Positions 24,818 to 36,275 of a stretch of DNA of 64,000 nt are shown here, in pieces. Location: positions 62,001 through 126,000 of the forward strand of contig MU404062.1 of NCBI GenBank assembly GCA_022695795.1. The letters are read 5' to 3'. A program made the position numbers and the translations under genes. The notes under the pieces were generated by a model. It was not told where the DNA came from. It did not search any database and worked only from the letters and a program-made list of their open reading frames with translations. Source of the DNA: Biscogniauxia marginata (lineage: Eukaryota > Ascomycota > Sordariomycetes > Xylariales > Xylariaceae). How positions within the stretch are numbered: the stretch's first letter is position 1; every line of letters starts with the position of its first letter.

Positions 24818-26215
24818 ATGTGGCGGGCATCGTCGCCTTGGAGAGATATGGACAAACTCCCCCAGCAGTTGTCGTCAAGCCCCCTGGTGTCTATGGTGCT
24901 GGCTCGGAAGCGATTACTACTGCTCCTGTTTGTGCCGCTGCTATTAATTAGTAAGTTCTGCTTCGTCGTCCCTGTTTCTATGCTGCGCGATCGCGCGCCC
25001 GTTTGCGCCTTTTTCTCCATCACCTCTGATCTCTCTTTCTAACTGTGTGGTGACGTAGTTTTGCTATTTTCCGGAGCCGTGGACGGCGAATGGTCGCAGC
25101 GCCTAGACAGCTTTAGCGACGGCATCAAAAATGGAGTCAGACCGATTCAGGAGAGTATACAGGAGGGACTCAACTACGTGACGGGTGATCCTACAGAACC
25201 CGATCAAGATTCCGTCGTCAGCTACGTGAAGGGCAACTCCTCCATCGCCGGTGGCAACTCCACCGTCGTCAGTGGCAACACCTCCACTGTTGGCTATGTT
25301 AAGAGCCATGCCTACAAGCGACCGGGCTTCGAACTCCCTCTCGCCGACGGCGTTCCTTTGCGCATCATGGCGCTCGGCGCATCGACGACGCGCGGCGACT
25401 GCCCCGACGCAGATATAGATAACAATGGTTTCCGACGACCCCTCCGCGAAAAGCTCACTACCATTGGCAATCCCGTCAACTTCGTCGGCACCCAGCGCAT
25501 CGGAAACATGACCGATAATGATATTGAGGCCTATCCTGGAATCCCTACCCACATAGTTCATGAGCACGCCAAGCAGGCCGTGCCGCCGACGAAACCTAAT
25601 CTTTTCCTCGTCAACGCCGGTTCCAACGACTGCTTCCAACACATCGATATCCCTAACTTCTATAAACGATACGACGCCCTCGTCCAGTACCTCCTCGAGG
25701 CCTCCCCGAGATCGACCATCGTCATCTGCACACTACTCCCCACCTGGGACACGCGTTTTAACGGACGAGAAGATGTTTGGCGGGTAAACCCCCAGATCCG
25801 GAGGTTGGCTAAGATTTACGAGGAGGCAGGGCTGCCCGTAGTGTTCGCCGAAATGCAAGGACCCGATGGGATCCAGGACGAGAACCTCGGCAGCGACGGC
25901 ATGCACCCTGCGACCCCGGGCTACGAGATGATGGCCACCAAGATGTTCCATGCCATCGTCGAGGCGGACGCGAAGGGCTTCCTACAGTCCCCAGAGCACG
26001 TGCCGGGCATCCTTGACGACGGAGACGAGGAGAGGATGGACGAAAAGTACCTGGAGCACTTCAAGCAGAAGCAGCAGCAAGACGGCGACGTCCGGAGCGC
26101 CGAAGAGGCGGAGATCGAGAAGATGAAGGTTGAGCTGGTGAAAGCGAGAGCGGAGCGCGCACATAAAGCCGAGGGGTCAGTCGACAAGCGCTTCCCTAAA
26201 TTATTGGTTGTATAA
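24818..26215 (+). CDS. SGNH/GDSL-type hydrolase with N-terminal signal anchor
   Basis: Exons 24818-24950 and 25059-26215 give 429 aa. Near residues 32-50 the splice joins two leucine-rich halves into one membrane segment (KRLLLLLFVPLLLI, then ILLFSG). This implies a type II anchor or an uncleaved signal in the secretory pathway. The catalytic domain shows the SGNH blocks: block I ALGASTTRG with nucleophile S153, block II with YPGIP, block III NAGSND with N234, and block V SDGMHPATPG with D324 and H327. The family hydrolyses esters, including carbohydrate acetyl esters in CE3-like members. The substrate here is unknown. A Ser/Asn/Gly/Thr-rich stretch (about 90-120) with several N-x-S/T sites precedes the domain. 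A charged Lys/Glu helix (about 365-420) follows it. No neighbour suggests a pathway. Confidence 0.9.
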
Positions 26216-27707
26216 AAAAAGGAGTTCTTTTTTTTCTTTTTTTTCAATAGCATCTCGGGAGGCATACAAGCGATTTTCTTGTGTTTTGTGTGTGTATGTG
26301 TGTATAAGACAACATGTGTACGATGTCACGGCCCACGAAACCCTTACCCCCCATTTATACACTCCCATAATACATATAATACGTATATATGCTGTATAGT
26401 GTAATAGAGAAATATGTAGATATCTTGTTAAGTCCAGGGAGGAAAAAAGAAGGGGGGAAAGGACTAACTTTCCCCCCACTTCGATGTTGATCCTCTCTGC
26501 GATTCATTCAGGTGTATTTCTAGTCTCTGATTTCATAGAGGATGTATATATATATTTGGTTGAGATAGGATATTGCCTACGTGATATCGCGTAGCGGCTA
26601 TGTATCTAGGTAGGTATTTAATGGGGAAGGCCGAGTTGAATTAGGTTTACCGACGCTATGGTTTTGACTACCTGCCAATACCTACGTAATTACCACATGT
26701 ATCGGCATGTCGCTAAGCTACCCGACCTGTTGTTTAAAGTTAAATAAACTTACTCGACTTACATATAATGTACCTCCCGTACCTACCTACATATGTACCT
26801 AGAAAATGAGCGTGGGTTGAATAAGGATGATGGAGAACTAGGTTTACAGGGCGGGCCCTCTTCAGCTCTTTTTGTACCTCTTAACTACGGCCTAGTACCT
26901 ACCGCACAGTATACCTGCCCAACCGACTTATACTAGGGAAAGCAAGGTATGAATTTAGTTCCATTGTGTCGGGTTCGAAGAAGAAGAAAAAGGGGGGGCG
27001 GGGTAATACTTCTTTCCTTTTTATCCCCCTTATCTTGTCCTGTCCACGCGGTGAGCCAAACCCTAGAATGCAATTGAACGAGGAAGGGGGAAAGGCTTAA
27101 TTATAACTATCTACGCTCAGGTCATATATTTCGTATAGTGAGTGATAAGTAAAGCGGGAAACGACTTAACTTAGCAAGCGTTTAAAGCTTAAGTTTAAGC
27201 AATTTTGACGCGGGGCTAGTTTGCACATATCCGAAGGCTGATTGATATTTATTTGATAGGGCCAATCAACAATTTAATACACATTCAGCTAGAATTGATT
27301 ACATTTAAAAGTCTATGAGCCTCGCAGTTATCATGGTCGCTTGAGCCTCTTCTAAAATCTCTCAACCTTAAATAATAAATGACTCAATTAATGTTCGCTT
27401 ATGTTATCTTATCTGTTCCATCTTTGATAGAGGTTTTTTTTTCTCTTTGGGGCGCCCGAAGGCTTATCTTCCAATTCTTCTCGGGGTTCGGACAATGAGA
27501 TGCATACTCTCAAAGAAGTAGCTGCTTATTTTTAGTACTTGGAAGTCTCATACTTATGCCGATGGCGGATCTTGAAGAGCATGATGGCGGACTACATAAA
27601 AATTTATATCATAAAAAGCAAAAAGTAAGGCCAAAATAAAAAGAGAGAGCATGTGTGTTGTGTGTGTGCGTGTGCTTAACAAAAAGAGAAACCGAATTGT
27701 CTTATCT
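26216..27707. other. Intergenic region between the SGNH gene and tRNA-Ile
   Basis: No gene is supported. It begins with the 3' UTR of the SGNH gene (T-rich, then TG-rich near 26280). AT-rich DNA follows, with scattered TACCTACC tracts near 26610-26800 and a TGTG run near 27650-27672. Confidence 0.5.
27681..27686 (-). terminator. RNA polymerase III terminator of tRNA-Ile
   Basis: Read on the minus strand, a CTTTTT run lies about 22 nt beyond the 3' end of the tRNA, as expected for Pol III termination. Confidence 0.6.
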
Positions 27708-27811
27708 GGTCCCACTGAGGATTGAACTCAGAACCTTCGCATCACTAGATAATACGAAGAAAATCTTCGATATTATTAGTACGACGCGCTAACCGATTGC
27801 GCCATGGGACC
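27708..27811 (-). tRNA. tRNA-Ile (anticodon AAT) with a 31-nt intron
   Basis: The minus strand folds as a complete cloverleaf. The acceptor stem is GGTCCCA/TGGGACC. The D arm is GCGC...GCGC within TGGCGCAATCGG, which is also the A box. The anticodon stem is TCGTA/TGCGA with loop CTAATA..A. The T arm is CTGAG-TTCAATC-CTCAG. Anticodon AAT (read as IAU after deamination) decodes isoleucine. A 31-nt intron (27743-27773) lies at the canonical place one base 3' of the anticodon. The mature body is 73 nt, and CCA is not encoded. It is the only tRNA I find in the window. Confidence 0.95.
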
Positions 27812-28379
27812 GTTGCCGATTTCTGTCTGTATAGTCAATTTTATCAGAAAAAAGAAAAACCACTTCGCTAAGAAACCTATCCGGCCTACCAACAACCAAC
27901 GAACGATACGGTTTAATAATCGTGTTATGTTTGCAGTAGAGTGGTGATCATTGAAGCCATGTTTTCTCTATGAGTGTATTTATTTATATACGGGCATGCG
28001 ATGATTCTTTTTTTTTTAGCGACGTCTCCATGTATGGCGTTGGCATCTTAGCAGATACATAATTTGCATGGCGATCCTTCCAAGGTCAGTGTTGTTCTAT
28101 TGTTAAATTTCGGGTTTGCTGTCGTTATGATCGATGCCTGTGATGGTCGAAGAGTTGTAGACGACGACTTTTGCATACGCGGCGGCGCAAAGTTCCAATC
28201 TGGTAATCAAATTCAACTGGTAATTGAAACCACGACCTACAGGAATATGGAAGCTAGAATTGTTGCTATTCATAAGTTACAATTGCCGGATTGATCTAGT
28301 GAGAGTTGAGGCACGGGGGCAAGTATTAATTCAGGGCTGGTAACTCAACTCAACTCAACTCAATAGTCATTCCTCTAAC

Positions 28380-28900
28380 GTATCTGGAACCCCCAGCTGT
28401 TGAATATGAGAGCGCACACACTCGAGGCTCAAGACGTCGTCGTCATCGCCCCAGCGGTGCTAAAGATCGTGCCAATGATAATTTCAGTTCTGGGAATCAT
28501 GGCGGTCGAGACTGCTTGCCACATCTCCGCCCCATCTCCTGACCTGAGATACTTGGTGTCGTTCTAGTAACGAAGCGCAGCTGCACCTGATGCCAGACGG
28601 CCCTCCCTGTCCGCAAGGATGCCTATTATCTGCGAGCATAGCGGATCTGAACTGTAGAGTTGCGTGGCAGTCCTGTCATCCTCTTGGCTCTTTACTGCGT
28701 CGGCGGAGCACTGGCAAGCGGTCGCAACCGCGGCGCTGTCACTGCTGCTTTGACCAAGCCGCCGGATGGTTATACTATCCTTTAAAGCGCTCGTCAAGAT
28801 CTCTATGCTTCGAGCTAAGGGTTGCAATATTACTATCACCTAGAATTGCGAATGGGAAGAGTTTGTATCTTGCGTTCCCTTATAATCCTTAGGCATGTGG
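28380..28900 (-). pseudogene. Possible decayed coding sequence, function unknown
   Basis: On the minus strand an open stretch from 28839 to 28564 reads like ordinary globular protein (helical, Ser/Ala/Asp/Gln mix, for example DPLCSQIIGILADREGR). It then meets a TAG. The same frame continues plausibly to about 28430 (GAEMWQAVSTAM), while a shifted frame gives WGDDDDVLSLECVRSHIQQL up to about 28380. The in-frame stops are one transition away from CAG or TGG codons, as repeat-induced mutation would make. A splice-acceptor-like ttctag precedes 28839, so an intron-containing gene is also possible. I do not recognise the family. An overlapping plus-strand frame (28590-28892) looks less natural. Confidence 0.3.
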
Positions 28901-29269
28901 CATTTTAGTCTGATGACCTGCATATCCTCTTCTCTTGTCTCCTTTGTGTGCTTAGCTAGTTATGTATAGATGCTCATTGTTAAGCGTGTTTCCATTCTAA
29001 CAGGTGGCTTTCATAGTGGTTAGCATGTGGTGTATTATACTGTCGTTATATACTCTCTTCTCTTCTCTCTCTCTCTCTCTGTGTGTGTGTGGGTGTCTTT
29101 CTTTTCCCCCTAAAGGGTTTTTTCTTCTTTCACTATAATATGAGCTAGACCGAACTTTTCATATATCACTTATATGGCAGAACTAACCACGATATTTGTC
29201 AAATATTAGGTACTTAGTGACTATATGACACACATATACCATGTAGGCTGTCTGGCTTTTTCCTTGCGA

Positions 29270-29870
29270 GAGTAGCGACGGATGAGCTCGTTCTAGGCGG
29301 TTTCCAGAGTCTAGTCATAGATGACAGTGGGTTATCCCATAAGCAAATTGATAACTAGAGTCGTCATACTGACTTTACCAAGTTACGCCGTCTCCTAATC
29401 CACTGGGACAACAAGAACGATGATGTTGTTGCATCACTGCAAATGGCCGAGGTGGTCATGGACGGCCATTTCAAGTCTCTCCACACGTGGGGATTATCAA
29501 TGTCTCACACTAGTGCTAGATAAATACTATTCTACGTCGCCATGGTGAAGCTCTACGCAAGCTTTGGGTGGTCCCCTGCCGGCGCTATCGCTCACGGATG
29601 CCCATAACTGTCTTTTCAGAAGTCGTTACCCAGCGTCTTGCTGAACAATGCCCGGATTTAGAAACAAGTCGAGTTTCCTATCAAAGGGACGGGAGGAGAC
29701 AGTTAAGAAACAGTTATATACCGAACGTTGAGTAGACTGTGGCGGCCAAAGCATGCCTCCTTAAAATTACGGTTCTCGATAGGAAAGGTCGAAGAAGACG
29801 ATGAAGAGCAGGGTGAAGAACAGGAAGAAGAGTGGGGGCATCCAAGTTCTTGAGCGGGTTGACATGGACT
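29270..29870 (+). pseudogene. Possible decayed coding sequence, function unknown
   Basis: Plus-strand reading frames give successive protein-like blocks broken by stops and shifts: LVIDDSGLSHKQ near 29315-29350, then LRRLLIHWDNKND near 29383-29420, then VFSEVVTQRLAEQCPDLE near 29610-29665. An acidic Glu/Gln run (about 29795-29840) ends in a stop. Some stops (TAG, TAA) are one C-to-T change from sense codons. No start, intron set or domain could be fixed, so it is listed only as possible relic coding DNA. Confidence 0.25.
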
Positions 29871-30467
29871 AAGTCAAGCAAAGCTGAAGGCGGACCATAG
29901 CGGACGGCGATTCAAAGAGGGGACGCACGGCTGACGGCTACATTTGTATGTATGACCTGCATCGAATGTGTTGTTCGTCTAGCCGGGTAAGAAATATATG
30001 CGCGTATGTACAATACGCCTACCTATAAGCGTGTGTAACTAGTAGATGCTTGTTAGTATAGTCCAAGATATAGTCTAAGATCAGGGGGGGATTGGGGGCC
30101 AAAACGCTAAGCCGAAAGTGTCGCGTGCGCCGCGATGACCTAACATCCATAAGTAGCTTAGACTGATTGCATTCTACGATCGCCGGTGCTTCTGGTCATG
30201 TATTATTTATTTAATTAAACGAGAAGAATACGCAAAGTAAGTGCGACGCGCCGTCCGGGAAAAAGTTCAAGTGCAAACCAGCCACTCTCCCCTCGATGTG
30301 TTATGCAAACATTGCGACTGTGCGGTCAGGAAGCGTCTAGGTTCTTCTCATGATCAAAGATGCGGTATAGCCTCTTATACAATATACTTGCGAGCTCAAG
30401 AATTGGAAAGCTGGCTCGAGATACCGTAGTCTATGGACTGTGAATTTTTCATAATATCTACTTCTTG

Positions 30468-33400
30468 ATGGCTTCTCAGGACAGCGTAGCAAGCTCCCAG
30501 CCTGACCACCGACACCTTCGCCTCATTGCCGCATCGGCACAGGCGAACGAAGCGCGAGTATGCGACATACTTGCCGAAGAACCTCCCTGGACCTCGGCAA
30601 CCGATCACGATGCGCTGCGGCAGGCCTTGCAGAAAGTTGCTGCTCGCGGCAAGCTCTCCATCGTGCGTCTTCTTCTCGATCGCGGCGCCGAGGTGAATGT
30701 AAAACGCGAGAACGAATCTCCCGCTATAGTCAAAGCGGCTGAAGGAGGCCACGCCACTGTCGTGTCAGAGTTACTTGTTCACGGTGCCGACCCAGATGCG
30801 CGCACCCGCTCTGGCCAGACCGCGCTGTTTAGCGCCTGCTTGAGAGGACATGATAAGACCGTCGAAGTTCTCTTGAACGGTGGCGCTAGTATCGAAGCCA
30901 GAGACAAGGAAGGGCGGTCCCCGTTGTTATTCCTGGCCTCGGAGAAACCGACAAAGGCGAAGTGGACAGTAGACACCCTTAAGCTCCTGGTAGAAAAGGG
31001 GGCCGATCTCGAGGTCAAAGATCATATTGGCCGGACGCCACTGCTGTGGGCGGCCACGAATGGCAATCTCGGGCTTGCGCGCGTTCTTTTAGAGAGCCGT
31101 GCCGACATATCTGCTACCAACCACCGAGGTCGCACCCCCTTACATCTTGCGGCTGAGAGCAATGATAAGACGCATCGCGAGGACATGGTCAAGCTCCTCA
31201 TCAGTCATGGTGCTAATCCTAGTGCCGTCAGCGACGGGGGCTGGACGCCCCTTCACAACGCTACGCAAAGCGGTCACATCGATATTGTCCGTCTGCTGTT
31301 GGATGCTAAAGCGAACTTGAATGCAGAGCTATCTAATGGCATGACGCCCCTACACTGGGCAGCGTTCAACGGCGAGGAAGAAATCGTCCGGCTCCTTCTG
31401 GAGAAACCCGGCATCAATTTGGCCATCAAAGACGGCTTCGACCGGACACCGATGCTTTGCGCCGCCGAGAAGAACCATCCCGAGATCGTCCAGCTGCTGT
31501 CGCCTGCCCGATCTGCTCACCGCCTATCGTTGCTTGAGGAGAATGCGTGCAAGGCCTTCGAGGCCACGGTAGTTGACTTTGGGCAGTTTGAGAAGAAACA
31601 GCTTGTATCTAAGCACTCGGTCTACGAGCTCCTATACGGGTGGGACCACGAGAATGACAAGCCGAAGGTGCCTACCTTGACCAAGAACATCAAGTATCAA
31701 CCCGACTTCAGATGGATTCATCTTCCTGCGAATAATGTGATTGGGTATCCTCCATTGCCATATTGAACACTGACTAACGCTTTGTCATAGATCACCTGGG
31801 TTGAGGTAGCTGAGCGTCTCTGATTTTCATGTTGTCTATGTGCTTACAGTTCGTTAGACTCTCCTCGCTAAGTCCTTCGTTGAAGCAGGGCACCGGGACA
31901 TCGAATCATTCAAGGCGCTAGAGAAATGCTTTGATCAGGAGCAGTATGTATTTTAAGAGTTCATCCCTGCCCCCTTTTTGGGTCACGTTTCGGGAGCTAG
32001 AAATTCCTTACTAGGGCCATTTGAGAGCATTTCGCTGCTGAGACATGCGTTTCGCCCCCCCTTTTCTTTATTAGAAAGGATGATTTTTAACTTACATCTA
32101 TAACCAGTCGCGGCCCATTCGCCCACGCCCATTTCATGCGGACGTTCTGTCAGCGTATTCTGTCGCCGCGGAGTGACACTTCGGATGGGAAAGACGATAA
32201 ACCCCTTATGCCCCTAACAGAAGAACAACCGGAGGCGAGCACGAAACCGAGCCAGGGTGGAGCGGAGTTCATGCCCAAGAAACAGTCTGATTACGTAGAA
32301 AATATTATGACGTCCAAGAAGAAGAGCAAATCGGAACAAATCGCCGAGCGACATCCGAAGAAGCATAAGCGAGCAAAGGGCCCTCCCGGCAATCCTCCTT
32401 CGAGACAGGAGAGTAGCTCTAGTAGCTTGAATGGAAGGTTATCCGCGCCACTCGCTTGGGAGACATCAAAGTTTGCCGCTTCGAGTGGGAAGATAGTTTT
32501 GTTTGTATGCGATCCTCATTTTGTTTCTCAAGTTGATTTACTGATGTATCTGCGTTCTACAAAAAAGATGCCCTTCCTACATTACGAGACAGATGAGAGG
32601 CGCCGAAAGATGAGCAGGGCCATTAAAACTGTCCGCGAAGGCCGCCGCCATATCGATAATACTTCCAGAGATTCTCTGCTTGTCAATGCTTATTTAAATA
32701 ATACACCGCCCCTGCATCCGCGACGGACGCTCGACCAGTTCTTCTACCACGGAATCGACACTTCAGTCAGGGATACGGATCAGGTCGTATATAGGTATTG
32801 CAAGAGACATCACGTGGAAACGAAAGTGTTCATGGTCGACCAGCTGTGGCTTTGGGTTATTGGCAAAGGTACGTCGTCTATTGAATGTCCAACTGGAGAC
32901 CAAGTCTTACGATATTCCATAGACCTCATTATCACGTGCTTCCCACAACGTTGGGACCAGCCGAAACACGACCCCCTGAACGTCCTCGATGGTATCATAG
33001 AAGAGACAAACGCTAAGACACGGCCGCTGATCCAGTCCGTCTACGATCTCGCCATGCTGGTCACGAGCCGATGCTCGGGGCTATTCGATCGACACCGACT
33101 AGACGACCAGAACTACCAGTTTATAGACATGTTCGAGAACAGCATCGGCGTGGTGACCGACAGGGAAAGCCGGCTCTTCAGTCGCTTTAACCGCGCCTCC
33201 GCGCAATCAGCCCAGTGGCTACAACACCACCGACGCCGGCGGAGACAGTTGGGCCGGCCAGCTCGTCTAGGACCGTATGACTCATCCGACTCGTCCGACG
33301 ACGAGCAGTCCGACCAGGATCAGAGCGTTGATCGGTTCCCTGACGCCCTTCTAGACATCGGCATCGAGACGTCCCTCCTCGCGGAGATCAAGGACATCCG

Positions 33401-34553
33401 CGACGAACTGAGCATCATCGCGGTGATCCTGGATTCGCAGCTAGCAACCGTGTTCGACCTCGAGGCGTACGTGACGGAGGAACTGCGCGGCGAGGGTACG
33501 CGACGCAGCACGAACAACATGGTGGCCGAGATACACCGGCGCGCGCGCGAGCTGCGCCGGGGGCTCGAGGTCCGACAGAAGGACATCTGGCGCATGGACA
33601 ACCAAGCGCAGAGCCTGTACGAGAGCCTGACGGACCTGCTGGACCTGAAACAGAAGCACTCGAATGCGCTGGAGGCGCGGTTTGCGGGCGACCAGGCCGT
33701 GATCGCGGCTAAGCAGGGGCAGACGGTCATGGTTTTCACCATCGTGACTATCGTGTTCCTGCCCATGTCGTTCATCGCCGCCTTCTTCGCCATCAACATG
33801 GAAGACTGGGATAGCACGCCGCTAACCATCGCCTACGTCAGCAAGTACATGTTCGGCATCGGGCTCGGCATCAGTATCCCGCTCATCGCCATGGCGTTCA
33901 AGGTCACGGACATTGCGGACGCGGCCGCGGGGACGTTGGGGAGGGCGCGGGGGGCGATCCGGCGCTGGATCGGAAGGAAAAGCAAGAACAACAAAAATAA
34001 TAGCAATAACAATAACAGTAAGAAAAGGGGTAATAAGCAGAAGAGGAAAAAGAACACTCGAAGAAACAGATATATATACGGTACAGATGATGATAATAAC
34101 TACGACGACGACAATGACGACGACGATGATGACAATGATAACGATAAAGACGACGACGATACCACAAGGGAGAAGACTGCCGCCCCACTACCCCCGGGAA
34201 AGCTATCGCTCTCTTCGCGCCGTGACGAGCTCCCGCTCTCCCTCAGGGACGGGCACCACCACCACCACCACCAGCCCCCGCGCCAGTGGGACGGGCTCTC
34301 GGCGCGGACGCACATGCGCGGGATGCCCAGCCCGGTGTCGAGACACGCGTCGCCATCCCAGCTGGCCACGCCGCGGGACGCGAGCGGCGCCAACGGAGGG
34401 GGTCTAATATCCTGGGCGTGGCCGAGCCTTGAGCGGAGGGGCGGCGGCGGCGGGGGGAGGAGGTGGAGTGAGGATCTCGAAAGAGGGGGAGGGGTACGGG
34501 GCAGGATGATGGGTGGTGCGGAGGGTGATAGAGATAAGGGGAGACGGTATTGA
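30468..34553 (+). CDS. Ankyrin-repeat protein with C-terminal CorA-like two-helix membrane domain
   Basis: Exons 30468-31736, 31791-31805, 31858-31943 and 32108-34553 give 1271 aa. The two small exons restore ITWVE and LLAKSFVEAGHRDIESF, which bridge the two large frames and show this is one gene. Residues about 45-345 are ankyrin repeats (G-TPLH/LLWAA type, about nine). The middle (about 465-990) is soluble and includes a charged, helix-rich segment before the membrane. Two transmembrane helices follow at about 995-1018 and 1033-1055, separated by AINMEDWD. This is the layout of CorA-like Mg2+ channel ends, where GMN is expected. The tail (about 1056-1271) is low complexity: Asn/Lys, then Asp-rich, His6, Gly/Arg. 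Such ankyrin-CorA proteins are known in moulds but their role is poorly defined. Ion transport is not shown. Intron 1 has an unusual gtgatt donor. Confidence 0.87.
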
Positions 34554-36275
34554 ATGTGGATGAGATTGGGTGGGCGATATATATAGGTATCTAGACCGAT
34601 GTAATAACTAGATGGATGGATGGATGGATGGATAGATACCTCATATATGAAAAGAGAGAAAATATACATATCAATCATCAGGGATTATCGCAAGAAGAGT
34701 TTTGTGTGGTTTTCAACGGACGACTTGTCGTAAACTGGTAATTAAAAGAGAGGGAGGGAGGAAGGAGGCGGCCACGATATTTTTCTTAGATTTTGCTTCA
34801 AGCTATCTCATCAATGGCCCCTATGGATAACATCTAGGCAGTAATATTCGGGTTTTATATACATCGATTTATTACAAATAAAAGGCAAACCCGGGATTTC
34901 GTACCTTTCTCTGTCTTTTAAGACCTTTCTTAGGTAGCTTTGCTATTTATTCTTGTCACCATTTCTCTAACAGGAGGTTCTTTATCAACATGGTGAAATT
35001 CCTCTGGTTAACTCTGTCGTCAAATATAACACGAAACTCGGATAAAGGAGAGTGTTAGCAGGGTTGGGGGGTTGCCCCTAGCCTACCACAAAGCTTCATA
35101 AATGCACAGAAAGTCTCAAGCGAAGAACCGAGTCGGTTAACTAGAGTGGGTTGTCTGGGACGCGGGATGGGGCAGAGGAAACGTGTGCCGTAGGTAAGCA
35201 ACGCTGCGAGAGAGAGACGGAAGTTTGGGGTTTCAAAGGACCGAGGGCCTTGCTTCTTGCCAAACCCCCGTCTCCTCTGGAAACCCTAGCGGCGGGTGAC
35301 ATTCTCCTGTTCGATACGCGACCCGTTGGCTAATACGAAATATACTTGAGAGCAACCTGAGGGTTTCTTAGGTAGCAAGATATGATGTCCTGACTTCGGA
35401 ATCGAATTAGACTTCGAAGGTGAGCATGTCCGGTTCTGCAGGCCCATATACGGAGCAACAAGTCCATGCGCATCACGGAGCCGGGTGGGCGCGGGTGGAA
35501 CTGTGGCCCGGAAGGCTTATGACGTCACATAGTAGATAGAAAGGTGATGAGTTGGGCAATTCAGTTGAGCGTACTACTGTATGTCTTAGACGTATTCCGT
35601 ATGGTTCCATTGATTGCCGCATGTGTTGGTGAAGTTTCAAGTTGTATTGATGTTTGTTGTTGTTAGAGAAAAGGTAAATCATGTCCCGGCTAAGGTACCT
35701 AAGCAATGGGAAGTAAAACCTTATGCAGCTTGGTGCCCACCCGTATATGCAAATATCCACCAGGTTTATTAAGGTTTACGTCGGCTGACCTTACACATTA
35801 AAGTATAGGTACAAGAAGTTCGGTGTGCGCTTGGCCCCTCTGTCATGTACTGTACTGTCTGTCATAGTCATATGCGCAAAGCCCAGAGGTGCTAAGGTGG
35901 GGGGAGCTTTTTGCATGCTCGGTCACCGCGGGGTTTATCGGCTTCTTGCTTTGCGCCTTATCGAAAACTCTTGTGTTTGCTGCAATTCTTCTGCCTTCGC
36001 TTCTCTGCGACGCAGATTTTTCCTTTCTTTCTTTTCTTTTTCCTTTTTTTCACATTGAAGTATATAGAAACCCCTCCATCTGCTAGCCAACTCCACCTTC
36101 TTGGATTTCATGTTGACGCCGACAAGCTGCTTGGAATCCCATATAGAAACTCCTCGTGCCGGTCGATCGACCACACAGGGCAAGCTTCGCCCCGAACATT
36201 GTGACACGGCGCATAATTCCGGAGCATCCTGAGAGAACACTGTCGGTAGTCGGTAGCACGACCAAGAAGGCCAAG
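34554..36275. other. Intergenic region between the ankyrin-CorA gene and the Spata20-like gene
   Basis: No gene is supported. It holds the 3' flank of the ankyrin-CorA gene with a (GATG)n run at 34611-34633. The leader of the next gene has T/C-rich DNA near 36000-36055. An upstream ATG at 36110 opens a roughly 40-codon frame that stops before the main start, a possible upstream ORF. Confidence 0.5.
34611..34633. repeat. (GATG)n tetranucleotide repeat
   Basis: Between five and six GATG units lie about 60 bp after the stop of the ankyrin-CorA gene. Confidence 0.9.

Larger units (their letters stand above)
27812..30467. other. Intergenic region with decayed coding-like stretches
   Basis: No intact gene is supported. 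Two subregions, listed separately (28380-28900 minus, 29270-29870 plus), read as broken coding sequence. A 76-codon frame at 28064-28294 (+) has no recognisable feature. Low-complexity (TC)n and (TG)n runs lie at about 29058-29092. Confidence 0.5.

Noticed and set aside
30465..31766. Ankyrin frame as a separate gene ending at 31766
   Set aside because: Two small exons with proper branch points and phases connect it to the CorA-like frame and restore a contiguous sequence.
33320..33829. 169-codon minus-strand frame opposite the ankyrin-CorA gene
   Set aside because: Ser/Arg-rich shadow of the real exon; no start context or domain.
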